From Brevibacillus brevis (GTDB taxonomy: Bacteria > Bacillota > Bacilli > Brevibacillales > Brevibacillaceae): a stretch of 64,000 bases of DNA. The notes under the pieces were generated by a model, which was not told where the DNA came from, ran no database searches, and worked only from the letters and a program-made list of their open reading frames with translations. Positions 51,468-59,600 of this stretch are shown here, piece after piece; position 1 is the stretch's first letter, and each line of letters begins with the position of its first letter. The translations under genes and the position numbers were made by a program. Where the stretch lies: positions 1,558,001 through 1,622,000 of the forward strand of contig NZ_LR134338.1 of NCBI RefSeq assembly GCF_900637055.1. Direction: 5' to 3'.

Positions 51468-51713
51468 ATGACAACGGATACGTGCTTGAAATGCGGCAGT
51501 CCGATGGGCCGGGGAGAGTACAGTTGCCAGGTTTGCGGAGAAAACGAAATACAAGACTACCAGATGATTCGCAATTACGTGAGAACTTATCCGAATTCGA
51601 ATGCGATGCAAATTGCCAATGCAACAGGGATATCTGTTTCAAAAATATTGCGTTATATAAGAAATGGCTCTTTGACCGTAGTAGACAATCCGTCCCGCAG
51701 AGGGCGATCATGA
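51468..51713 (+). CDS. Zinc-ribbon/HTH small protein (YvyF-like)
   Basis: An 81-residue protein. The N-terminus is a zinc ribbon (CLKCGSPMGRGEYSCQVCG), followed by YQMIRNYVRTYPNSNAMQIANATGISVSKILRYIRNGSLTVV, a helix-turn-helix. The layout is that of YvyF/TIGR03826 proteins encoded in flagellar operons, although here no flagellar gene is adjacent. ATG at 51468 follows GAGGAG by 8 bases. Nucleic-acid or protein binding is likely; the target is unknown. Confidence 0.75.
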   Translation: MTTDTCLKCGSPMGRGEYSCQVCGENEIQDYQMIRNYVRTYPNSNAMQIANATGISVSKILRYIRNGSLTVVDNPSRRGRS

Positions 51714-51723
51714 GAAAAAAGAG

Positions 51724-51778
51724 AAAAGCCCACAAGCAGTCACGAATGCATTTCGTGTAGCTTTGTGAGCTTTTTTTA
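51724..51778. terminator. Terminator between the zinc-ribbon gene and the rRNA methyltransferase gene
   Basis: AAAAGC...ACAAGC pairs with GCTTTGT..GCTTTT around an inner CACGAA/TTCGTG hairpin (51741-51757), ending in seven T. Convergent genes share it. Confidence 0.75.
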
Positions 51779-51791
51779 TTTTTGATGCATT

Positions 51792-53204
51792 TTACAACCA
51801 GCGTAGACCTTTTGGATAATGATTTTTGAGTTGCCCCTCTGATTGCTTGCCCCAACCGATGGAGAATCCACCTACAGTAACCAGCGTCCAGCCGCTGTCA
51901 CCATCACGCGTGAGCGCTTCTCCCTTTAAGTACCGCAACATTTCAGGATCGTCTGCGCTATACGAAGCGACACGGGCTGCCTCCGCACGAGAGAGGGCGA
52001 GTGCCAAGGCGTGTGCAGGTTCAAATCTGTTCTTTTTTACGGTTCCTAGGTGCAGACCGACGCGCGCGACCTTGAGCTTGTCCCAATCGAGCTCGGGAGC
52101 AGGTGAGTAGTAGAGCTGCTCGCCGAACAAAAGAAAAGCTGATTCATCATCGAATGGTTTGGAGAGCGCCGGGAGTGCTTCGTCCGCGAACGTACGCCAC
52201 GCTGCCAGGGCTTCTTTTCGACCTGCCGGAGCCGATTTTGCCACACGCTTTTCTTTACGCTTCCCGGAAGGTTCATGAACTTCAGCGTTCTCACTCTTTT
52301 GCAGCTTGGCGAGGTAATGACCTTCTCCCTGTAGACGATGCGGCCACAATCTGGCTGTCTGGGTGAGCTGCTCGTTTTGCGGAGAGGCCCACGCGGGTTG
52401 GCCAGCAGAAAAGCAATCTGCATGTGGCAGCGAGACGATCTCAAATTCCGGGTGACTATCCAGAAAGTTAACCAGTGATTGCTCATTTTCCAACGGAGCA
52501 AATGTGCAGGTGGAGTAGACCAGCGTCCCGCCTGGCTTCAGCATAGCAGCTGCCGCTTCGAGAATATCGCCTTGCATGACATGGCACTCGGTTACTTTTG
52601 CAGGGCTCCAGTCTTCGATTGCTTCGGGTAGCTTGCGGAACATCCCTTCGCCAGAGCATGGAGCGTCTACTAAAATTCGGTCAAAAAACTGGGGGAATCG
52701 CTCCTGTAGGCGTTCAGGAGTTTCGTTGGTCACGACGGCATTGGTCACGCCGCAGCGCTCCAGATTTTCTGACAAGGCTTTTGCCCGAACAGGATGGATT
52801 TCGTTTGCCACAAGCATTCCTTGTCCACGCAAAAACGCTGCAAGCTGCGTCGATTTCCCCCCTGGCGCTGCACACAGGTCGAGGATGCGCTCACCAGGTT
52901 GTGCGCCGAGTGCTTCGGCAGCGGACATCGCGCTTGGCTCCTGCAAGTAGTACATGCCAGCGGAGTGAAAAGGATGCTTGCCGGGACGATCCGGCTCTTT
53001 GTAGCGAAAACCATTTTCACACCAAGGGACTGCTTCCAGAGCAAACGGCGAGATTTTCAAAAAATCGTCACGACCCACCTTCAACGGATTGACCCGCAAG
53101 CCGTGTGTCACAGGCTGATCATACGAGGAAACGAATGCCTCATAATCGTGTCCGAGCAAGGTTTTCATGCGCTCGGTAAATGGTGTTGGTAAATTTTTTG
53201 TCAT
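51792..53204 (-). CDS. RsmF/RsmB-type rRNA (cytosine-C5) methyltransferase
   Basis: A 470-residue NOL1/NOP2/Sun-family methyltransferase. It binds S-adenosylmethionine with DLCAAPGGKSTQLAA, has the catalytic Cys in LVYSTCTFAPLENE and the release Cys in DAPCSGEGMFRK. An N-terminal domain (about 1-85) and a C-terminal PUA-like/RsmF part (from about 340) complete the RsmF layout, so the likely product is m5C in 16S rRNA. GGAGG lies 5 bases before the ATG at 53204. Confidence 0.9.
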   Translation of the reverse strand: MTKNLPTPFTERMKTLLGHDYEAFVSSYDQPVTHGLRVNPLKVGRDDFLKISPFALEAVPWCENGFRYKEPDRPGKHPFHSAGMYYLQEPSAMSAAEALGAQPGERILDLCAAPGGKSTQLAAFLRGQGMLVANEIHPVRAKALSENLERCGVTNAVVTNETPERLQERFPQFFDRILVDAPCSGEGMFRKLPEAIEDWSPAKVTECHVMQGDILEAAAAMLKPGGTLVYSTCTFAPLENEQSLVNFLDSHPEFEIVSLPHADCFSAGQPAWASPQNEQLTQTARLWPHRLQGEGHYLAKLQKSENAEVHEPSGKRKEKRVAKSAPAGRKEALAAWRTFADEALPALSKPFDDESAFLLFGEQLYYSPAPELDWDKLKVARVGLHLGTVKKNRFEPAHALALALSRAEAARVASYSADDPEMLRYLKGEALTRDGDSGWTLVTVGGFSIGWGKQSEGQLKNHYPKGLRWL

Positions 53205-53289
53205 AACAGCCTCCGATGTCAGATTTTGGCCCCATGTGAAAGGAAAAGATAGAATCATGGCGAATCATAGAGAATGAGGTGAGAGCATT

Positions 53290-54045
53290 ATGGAAGGATC
53301 CCGTGCAAAACGCTACCGCTCCCGGCGGAGGAATGACTCGGAAGTAAGCCGGTTTTGGATCATGGGGTTGCTGTTCTCACTGCTGGTGCTCGCTTTTGAA
53401 TTCTTTATCGAAATACCCGCCGATGCAGATTGGCTGATCGATATGGAGATGGCTTTGTTTTCTGCCAGCTTTACGTTGCTTGCCTTTTATCTGCTCGGAC
53501 TTACCTTTGCCTTTTCACGCCACCAAAAGGCAGGGAAGATCAATCACCAAATCATCATCTATGTATGGTTGGGTGCGATCTTGTTTCACTTGTTCCTGCT
53601 CATCAGCAATTTGTCCAATCAGCATGTGTACAAAGCAGGGATCATTCTATTTTTAGGACCATTGTTTTTAACTGTCTACCATTTTATCACGTACTTGGCA
53701 GCTTTGCGCGAGGAGCGTGAGGAGCAGGAGGCAGCTACGACAGCTACGCTCGAGCGTACGGCCTACCAGATGATTCTGGAGGGCGGACGTGTATACAGCG
53801 AGTTAAGTCGCCTGAAAACAGAATATCCAGAAGTGGAGCAAATGCTTCGTGCCAACGATTTTCACGATAAACTGGAGCGCTATGCTTTGGAAATGCAGCA
53901 GTATTTGCAGGCGAAGCATTTTGAGCGTAAAGACGTGGAGCTCTTGGAGGGTCACTATTATTTCTTGGAAAACTTGCTGAGCTTGGCGAAACAACATCCG
54001 GGAATAATCGAGTCCCGCGTATATAGCCGCCGAAGTGACAATTGA
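53290..54045 (+). CDS. Four-helix membrane protein with cytoplasmic coiled coil
   Basis: A 251-residue protein of unrecognised family. After a basic N-terminus (RAKRYRSRRRND) there are four membrane helices (about 22-40, 52-76, 92-110, 117-138), then about 110 residues of charged helix (ALREEREEQEAATTATLERTA onward) in the cytoplasm. GAGGTGAGAG precedes the ATG. The next gene, 24 bases downstream, is a soluble chemoreceptor-type protein, so this may be its membrane anchor or input module; that is inference. Confidence 0.75.
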   Translation: MEGSRAKRYRSRRRNDSEVSRFWIMGLLFSLLVLAFEFFIEIPADADWLIDMEMALFSASFTLLAFYLLGLTFAFSRHQKAGKINHQIIIYVWLGAILFHLFLLISNLSNQHVYKAGIILFLGPLFLTVYHFITYLAALREEREEQEAATTATLERTAYQMILEGGRVYSELSRLKTEYPEVEQMLRANDFHDKLERYALEMQQYLQAKHFERKDVELLEGHYYFLENLLSLAKQHPGIIESRVYSRRSDN

Positions 54046-54069
54046 TGGGTACAAAGGAGAGGGAAGCGG

Positions 54070-55014
54070 ATGTTTTGGAAAAAAGACAAAGGCCTGGCAG
54101 AAAAAGAGACAGCAGCGACGACAGTGGCAACTCCCGCAACCACAATGGCAGGACAGCAAGACGCTTGGAAACATGAGCTTCGCGGTGTTTACGAACAGAT
54201 GGGTGCGATCCTCACTTCGAACCAAGCGGTGAATGCCGAATCCGATCAAATGGTGAGATTAGTGGCGAGGATGAAGCGTGTCGTAGATAATATCCAGGCC
54301 ATTAACGAGCGGGATGATGAATCTGCGAGCCAGTTGGCCGTTCGAGGAGAGCGCCTGACAAACATCTGTAAACAATCGGTAGCGCGTGCAGATGAAGGCA
54401 AGAAGGCGATGACGGACGTTGTGGAAGTCATGAGCCTGCTCGACAAAGAATCGGTCCATACGTCCAAGTCCATGAGCCGCTTGGAAGAGCGCTCTTCGGA
54501 AATTACGAGTATCGTCAAGGTAATCAGCGACATTGCCAATCAAACCAACCTTCTCGCTTTGAATGCAGCGATAGAAGCTGCCCGTGCGGGTGAACAAGGC
54601 CGAGGCTTTGCTGTCGTAGCGGATGAAGTACGGAAGCTAGCTGAGATGACAGCGAACTCGACCAAGACGATTGCAGAATTGATCGGCAAGATTCAGGAAG
54701 AAACAAAAGAAGCGTTGTCCAACAGTGAAAAAAGCAGCAGTGCAATCAAAAATGGACTTTCTATCAGCAAGGATGCTGCAGAGAAGACGGATCAGATCGT
54801 GAACGCTTTCCAGGCGCTGAACGTCGAAGTGTCAGGTGTGATGGAAATCATCGCGCAGCAAAAGCGATTTGCTGACGATGTGTCCCAGCAGGTAAATGAT
54901 GCAAAAGGCTTGCTGGACGAGCTGAATGAAGGCTTGACCAAGCACGTGAGGGACTCCAACGCGGTAGAGCAAATGCTCGCGACGAGCGTAAAGGATGTCA
55001 AAAAGTTATTGTGA
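54070..55014 (+). CDS. Soluble methyl-accepting chemotaxis-type signalling protein
   Basis: A 314-residue protein with no membrane helix and no sensor domain of known type. It begins with MFWKKDKG and an Ala/Thr-rich stretch, then long helices with the receptor tip [43 protein letters not shown], where CheA/CheW bind. AAAGGAGAGGG precedes the ATG. It is almost certainly co-transcribed with the upstream membrane protein. A terminator follows, before the c-di-GMP riboswitch unit. Confidence 0.9.
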   Translation: MFWKKDKGLAEKETAATTVATPATTMAGQQDAWKHELRGVYEQMGAILTSNQAVNAESDQMVRLVARMKRVVDNIQAINERDDESASQLAVRGERLTNICKQSVARADEGKKAMTDVVEVMSLLDKESVHTSKSMSRLEERSSEITSIVKVISDIANQTNLLALNAAIEAARAGEQGRGFAVVADEVRKLAEMTANSTKTIAELIGKIQEETKEALSNSEKSSSAIKNGLSISKDAAEKTDQIVNAFQALNVEVSGVMEIIAQQKRFADDVSQQVNDAKGLLDELNEGLTKHVRDSNAVEQMLATSVKDVKKLL

Positions 55015-55035
55015 TTATAAGGAAAAAGAATCAGG

Positions 55036-55064
55036 AGTCCGTATCCAAGCGATGCGGACTTTTT
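55036..55064 (+). terminator. Terminator of the soluble chemoreceptor operon
   Basis: AGTCCGTATC (55036-55045) pairs with GATGCGGACT (55051-55060, one G-T pair), then TTTT. Confidence 0.8.
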
Positions 55065-55108
55065 GGTATTTGCTCACGTTGTTTCATTGAAATTTTACAT
55101 ATTCCCGT

Positions 55109-55136
55109 TTGACTATTAGGAATAGAGTACTATAAT
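55109..55136 (+). promoter_or_regulatory. Sigma-A promoter of the riboswitch operon
   Basis: TTGACT (55109-55114), 16 bases, TATAAT (55131-55136). Transcription from about 55143 would include the whole riboswitch. Confidence 0.8.
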
Positions 55137-55187
55137 CAAAGTAGTATTCTCCATATCTTTCCTTTTTTCGACAAAATCATATCGGCA

Positions 55188-55282
55188 TTCGCTATGAATG
55201 GGCAAACCCATTGAAAAGTGGGGACGCAAAGCCACGGGCCTAATGTACACGTTACGATGGCAGCCGGGTTGCCGACTAGCAG
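55188..55282 (+). ncRNA. Cyclic-di-GMP class I riboswitch (GEMM-I)
   Basis: The conserved GEMM core is present: GGGCAAACCCATTGAAA at 55200-55216, GGGGACGCAAAGCC at 55220-55233, CGGGCCTAA at 55235-55243, and the tetraloop-receptor side GCAGCCGGGTTGCC at 55260-55273. GCTA (55191-55194) pairs with TAGC (55277-55280) to close P1. It binds c-di-GMP and controls the aldehyde dehydrogenase/chemoreceptor operon that starts 80 bases downstream. Confidence 0.93.
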
Positions 55283-55304
55283 TGTATTTTGCTGTTTTAG
55301 TTTT

Positions 55305-55338
55305 ACGGCTCCTTTCATGCGAATGGAGCCTATTTACT
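55305..55338 (+). terminator. Expression-platform hairpin behind the c-di-GMP riboswitch
   Basis: GGCTCC (55307-55312) pairs with GGAGCC (55325-55330), followed by the T-rich TATTTACTTT. It fits an intrinsic terminator whose formation is switched by the aptamer; the T tract is imperfect, so the mechanism and the sign of control are not settled. Confidence 0.55.
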
Positions 55339-55361
55339 TTACAAAAGGGAGAGGTTAAAGC

Positions 55362-56819
55362 ATGTCAATCCTTCAAACACTGGACAAGCAGTACATCAAT
55401 GGGGAGTGGCGCGACGGACTTGGCGCGAAGACATTGCAAGATATCAACCCTTACAACGGGGAAGTCATCGCAGAATTCAAAATGGCAAATCTGGAGGATA
55501 TCGACGCGGCTTATCAGGCGGCAGCCAACGCGAAAAAAGAGTGGGATGAAGTGAATGCCTATACCAAATCCCGAATGTTGGAGCGTGCTGTTCACTATAT
55601 CGAAGAGCATGAAGAGGAAATCATTCAGATCATCATTCGTGAATTGGGTGGAACCCGTCTGAAGGCGTTTTTTGAGATCGGGCTTGTGAAGGATATTATT
55701 CGCGAGGCGGCTACGTTCCCGGTACGCATGGAAGGAAAAATTCTTCCTTCTCCCGTAGACGGAAAAGAAAATCGTTTGTATCGGATTCCCGCAGGAGTTG
55801 TCGGCGTCATCAGTCCGTTTAACTTCCCGTTCTATTTGTCGATGAAGTCCGTAGCTCCAGCTCTTGGCGCGGGCAACGGTGTCGTCCTCAAACCACATGA
55901 GCACACGCCAATCACGGGTGGGACTCTCATCGCGAAAATTTTTGAAGAAGTAGGTCTGCCCAAAGGCTTGATCAACGTCGTGGTGACGGATATTGCAGAA
56001 ATTGGCGATGGTTTTGTCTCCCACCCGATTCCGCGGATCCTTTCGTTTACAGGCTCTAGCCAAGTAGGTAGCCATATCGCGCAAGTGGCAGCGAAGCATT
56101 TCAAAAAGGCGATTTTGGAGCTGGGGGGCAATAGTGCACTGATCGTTTTGGAGGATGCGGATCTCCAGTATGCCGTCAATGCAGCGGTATTCAGCCGCTT
56201 TACTCACCAAGGTCAGATTTGCATGTCGGCTAACCGAGTACTGGTTCACCAAGATGTATACGATAAATTCCTCGATCTGTATGTGGAAAAAGTATCTGGA
56301 CTCAAGGTAGGCGACCCAAATGATCCAGACACAGTAATCGGTCCGTTGATCAATCAACGGCAAGTCACTAACCTGATGGCTACGATCGATGAGGCGATAC
56401 GCGAAGGAGCCGTTCCTGCACTGAAAGGGGAAGTAAAAGGCAACGTGGTCGAGCCGATCGTTTTGACAGGCGTGACCACAGACATGTCGATTGCCGGAAA
56501 AGAGCTGTTTGGTCCTGCTGTTTGCATCATGTCGTTTGCTTCCGAGGAAGAAGCGATTCGCATGGCGAACGAGACCCCATTTGGATTGTCCGGGGCGATT
56601 CATACGCGCGATCTGGAGAGAGGTGCCCAGATGGCCAAACGAATTGAGACCGGCATGATTCACATCAATGATGGGACGATCAATGACGAGCCAATTGTGG
56701 CGTTCGGCGGTGAAAAGCATTCCGGATTGGGACGTTTGAATGGTCAATGGAGCTTAGAAGAGTTTACTACGCTGAAATGGATTTCGGTTCAACATAAAAA
56801 GCGCCAATTTCCATACTAA
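55362..56819 (+). CDS. Aldehyde dehydrogenase, YfmT (vanillin/benzaldehyde dehydrogenase)-like
   Basis: A 485-residue NAD(P)-dependent aldehyde dehydrogenase. The catalytic Cys287 is in HQGQICMSANR, the general base Glu253 in LELGGNSALIV, the cofactor loop is in FTGSSQVGSHI, and SPFNFPFYLSMKSVAPALGAGN is standard. The C-terminus FGGEKHSGLGRLNGQWSLEEFT and the companion gene match YfmT-YfmS of Bacillus, where YfmT oxidises aromatic aldehydes. GGGAGAGG precedes the ATG. Expression is under a GEMM-I riboswitch, which ties it to the c-di-GMP motile/sessile switch. Confidence 0.92.
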   Translation: MSILQTLDKQYINGEWRDGLGAKTLQDINPYNGEVIAEFKMANLEDIDAAYQAAANAKKEWDEVNAYTKSRMLERAVHYIEEHEEEIIQIIIRELGGTRLKAFFEIGLVKDIIREAATFPVRMEGKILPSPVDGKENRLYRIPAGVVGVISPFNFPFYLSMKSVAPALGAGNGVVLKPHEHTPITGGTLIAKIFEEVGLPKGLINVVVTDIAEIGDGFVSHPIPRILSFTGSSQVGSHIAQVAAKHFKKAILELGGNSALIVLEDADLQYAVNAAVFSRFTHQGQICMSANRVLVHQDVYDKFLDLYVEKVSGLKVGDPNDPDTVIGPLINQRQVTNLMATIDEAIREGAVPALKGEVKGNVVEPIVLTGVTTDMSIAGKELFGPAVCIMSFASEEEAIRMANETPFGLSGAIHTRDLERGAQMAKRIETGMIHINDGTINDEPIVAFGGEKHSGLGRLNGQWSLEEFTTLKWISVQHKKRQFPY

Positions 56820-56849
56820 TGCCAGCAAAATATAGAGGTGAAGAGGGTC

Positions 56850-57731
56850 ATGAACGGATACGAAGAATGGAACGAAACAGAAGCTTCCGAAAAGGGGAAA
56901 AACGCAGAACTGCTCGAGGCTTTCATCAAGGTTGCCCCTTATTTAAATGATTTGCTCACCGATGACATTACCATTGGGGTCTACGACACGGAAAAGCTAT
57001 TGCGCAATGTGCCTGCCGAAACATTTGCGCTGCAAGTAAAGCCTGGTGATCCACTTCAGGAAGGAGATGTGATCACCAACGCGATTCGAAAAAACACCAA
57101 GCAGGCGATGATGGTCCCCAAGGAATTATTTGGTTTTCCTCTCGTCGCTCGGGCGATCCCCCTGCATGATCACACGGGAAAAGTCATCGGCGGTGTCGGC
57201 ATTGGTTCGAGTATGGAGCGAGCCAATGAGCTGTATGAAATTGCCGCAAATCTCTCAAGTGTCGTCGAGCAGGTCAGTGCCACCACACAAGAGATGGCCG
57301 TGCAGATCGGGAATTTGAACGAGCAAATGAAGGCGATCTCAGAGCAAGCCAATGATGTGAGCCAAAGTACGACTGAGATCGAGCAAATTACACTCGCCGT
57401 GAAAAAAATCGCTGATCAAAGTAACATTTTGGGACTGAATGCGAGCATTGAGGCTGCGCGAGTAGGAGATGCAGGGCGTGGGTTCGCAGTCGTTGCGAAT
57501 GAGGTTCGCAATATGGCGACGGATTCGCGGGCGAATGCAGACAAAATCAAGCACACCACGGATTCCATCCGGGATTTGATATCTCTCCTGCAAAATTCGA
57601 TTGAATTGATCAATCAAACCATGGAGAGTCAGGCAGCTGCTACGGAGGAAATTTCTGCGACAATGGTCGAAGTCAGCGACAATACACAAAAGCTGGCAGG
57701 ACTTGCCCAAGAAGTGTTTGAAATAAAGTAA
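56850..57731 (+). CDS. Soluble chemoreceptor, YfmS-like
   Basis: A 293-residue receptor without membrane helices. The first 120 residues form a small sensor domain ([68 protein letters not shown]). The rest is a short signalling hairpin with [37 protein letters not shown] at the tip. This is the YfmS type, about the same length as in Bacillus. AGAGGTGAAG precedes the ATG at 56850. It follows the aldehyde dehydrogenase by 30 bases, so both are under the c-di-GMP riboswitch; it probably senses an aromatic metabolite or redox state. Confidence 0.9.
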   Translation: MNGYEEWNETEASEKGKNAELLEAFIKVAPYLNDLLTDDITIGVYDTEKLLRNVPAETFALQVKPGDPLQEGDVITNAIRKNTKQAMMVPKELFGFPLVARAIPLHDHTGKVIGGVGIGSSMERANELYEIAANLSSVVEQVSATTQEMAVQIGNLNEQMKAISEQANDVSQSTTEIEQITLAVKKIADQSNILGLNASIEAARVGDAGRGFAVVANEVRNMATDSRANADKIKHTTDSIRDLISLLQNSIELINQTMESQAAATEEISATMVEVSDNTQKLAGLAQEVFEIK

Positions 57732-57747
57732 GCCTATACATGTAACG

Positions 57748-57790
57748 AAAATCCCCTCTCAGGAGTCTAACTTTAGAGAGGGGATTTTTT
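57748..57790. terminator. Bidirectional terminator (yfmTS-like operon / M14 gene)
   Basis: AAAATCCCCTCTC (57748-57760) pairs with GAGAGGGGATTTT (57776-57788), with T tracts on both strands. Confidence 0.88.
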
Positions 57791-57793
57791 CCT

Positions 57794-59467
57794 TTAGTTC
57801 TTTTGTGTGGTAGGTAGCGGTTGCTCCAGCATATAGCGATACACCGGGACTTCATCGCCCTTTTCAACGGGCAAGAAGTTAAACGTGACGTAGCTGTCTA
57901 CTGATTCCGGTTCCAGGGCCAATGCAAGGAAGTTGGCGTTTGGCTGGGCCATGCTGAACACGTAGCTACCCGCAGGAAAGGTTTTCGTTGTTTCTGTTAC
58001 ATTTGCAGTCACTTGATTGGTGAAATGCCCATTCTCGTAAATCGTATTCACCTTGTTTTCCAAAATGGTGTAACTCTCTACCGCTATGGTCGTTTCTTTT
58101 GATAGCTTGCTTACCGAAACACCGAGCAGTTCCAGCTTGGCTGCAACGTCATGGTAGCCAGGAGGCATGAGATAAGCAGTGGGGCGCTCGCGTTCGAGTA
58201 CGGGATAGGCACCGGTGGAGCTTACCCAGACGATGGGGGTAGACACTTTTTTTGCCGTGGCTAGATCGACCACTTCGAGAGATTGACCCGGTACTCGCTT
58301 ATTCTCACTCAAGATGACGAGTTTGTCGTTGTCGTTTGCTTTTTTGCCTTTTTCCGTGATTTCTGCGCGTGCCTGGGTTACGGCGGACTTGATTGCTTTG
58401 GCGTTGGCTGCTGTTGATTGGATGACAGCAGCGTGAGTCATGGCCTGACTGTATACACGTCGTTCAAAATCGGCGCGTCCAATGCCGATGCCGCGTGTTT
58501 CCACCAAAAACGTCAACGTGTTTTTCAGTCCCAAGGCATTGCGTCCGATTCTTGTCTCTGTGCTGCCTTCTGTTGCGGTCACTTTTCCGTCCTTGCCTTT
58601 TGCCAGCGTATAGTAAGCGTGATGAGAAAGTTGCTCCTTGTCGAGTGCTTTTTGAATGTCAGCCAAGAGCAGATTGTCTGACATTTTGCGCAGGTTGGCG
58701 GGGATATTCAAGTTTTTCGCAGAGGAGATCAGAACATCATAGGAAGAGATCGCGCCTTTTTTTCCAACATCGCGAAGCTGGCTGGAAGAGACGCCGTATT
58801 CGTGGGCGTCAAGCACCACATCAGGTTGATAGGCATTGATGGCTTGGTGAACCGCTTGCACCTCAAGATATTCTACCTTCATGTAGTCGCGGTTGGCATC
58901 CAGCTCTGTCGCGATGTAGCGTTTGAACTGGTAGGAGCCATCCGGGTTGATGCGAGGAACAATCGCAACGTTTACTTTATCCAGGAGGTCGGCGCCAAGT
59001 TTTCCTTCTGCCAGCCATTTGGCGATCACAAGCGCAGATTCACCAGAGGCGGGTTCATTTCCGTGGATTTGTGCCTGTAGCCAGATGAGTGGTTTCTCCT
59101 TGCTTTGTTTAAGCTTGCTGTGGTCTTTGCTGAACAGAAGCAGAGGGATGTCGCGACCTTCCAATGATGTACCGATGGATAGCAGCTGGATCTCCTTGTT
59201 GCGTGTAGCCAATTTGCTTATGTAAGCCATCATTTCTTCCTGGGATGTAAAAGCTTCTTTTCCTTCTTGGAAGCCGGGTGTCCCAAACTGGATAGTTGGC
59301 TTGGGAAACAAGCTCTCAATCTGTGCAGGCTGTACATAGGTTGGTCCTATTCCGTAATAAGGAATGTGGGGTTGTGGTTCAGCTTGGGTGGCATGGATGA
59401 TTGAGGGGCTGGTGAACAGAGATATTACGAGTGCTGTAGAAACAACGTAGCGTACTTTCTTGTCCAT
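57794..59467 (-). CDS. Secreted M14 zinc carboxypeptidase
   Basis: A 557-residue secreted peptidase. A signal peptide (about 1-27, ending IIHATQA) is followed by the M14 domain: zinc ligands His135 and Glu138 in QIHGNEPASGES, INPDGSYQ, substrate Arg in ELDANRDYMK, third zinc ligand His222 in VVLDAHEYG, and the catalytic Glu in FLVETRGIG. About 200 extra C-terminal residues, rich in beta structure, may bind substrate or the cell wall. It removes C-terminal residues from extracellular peptides or peptidoglycan. AGGAGGG precedes the ATG. Confidence 0.9.
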   Translation of the reverse strand: MDKKVRYVVSTALVISLFTSPSIIHATQAEPQPHIPYYGIGPTYVQPAQIESLFPKPTIQFGTPGFQEGKEAFTSQEEMMAYISKLATRNKEIQLLSIGTSLEGRDIPLLLFSKDHSKLKQSKEKPLIWLQAQIHGNEPASGESALVIAKWLAEGKLGADLLDKVNVAIVPRINPDGSYQFKRYIATELDANRDYMKVEYLEVQAVHQAINAYQPDVVLDAHEYGVSSSQLRDVGKKGAISSYDVLISSAKNLNIPANLRKMSDNLLLADIQKALDKEQLSHHAYYTLAKGKDGKVTATEGSTETRIGRNALGLKNTLTFLVETRGIGIGRADFERRVYSQAMTHAAVIQSTAANAKAIKSAVTQARAEITEKGKKANDNDKLVILSENKRVPGQSLEVVDLATAKKVSTPIVWVSSTGAYPVLERERPTAYLMPPGYHDVAAKLELLGVSVSKLSKETTIAVESYTILENKVNTIYENGHFTNQVTANVTETTKTFPAGSYVFSMAQPNANFLALALEPESVDSYVTFNFLPVEKGDEVPVYRYMLEQPLPTTQKN

Positions 59468-59600
59468 AAATTCCCTCCTGCGAAATAAAAGTAGACACCT
59501 ATGGTTAATTTATCAGATTATTATAAAAATAATAATCGCTACGAAATATTCATTTTAAAGTAGGACTTTCGGTTCTCCTTTAATAGAATAGGGGGATGAC

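Noticed and set aside
55365..56747. 460-codon minus-strand frame opposite the aldehyde dehydrogenase
   Set aside because: Shadow of the enzyme gene caused by its codon composition; translation is Cys/His/Arg-rich and unlike any protein.
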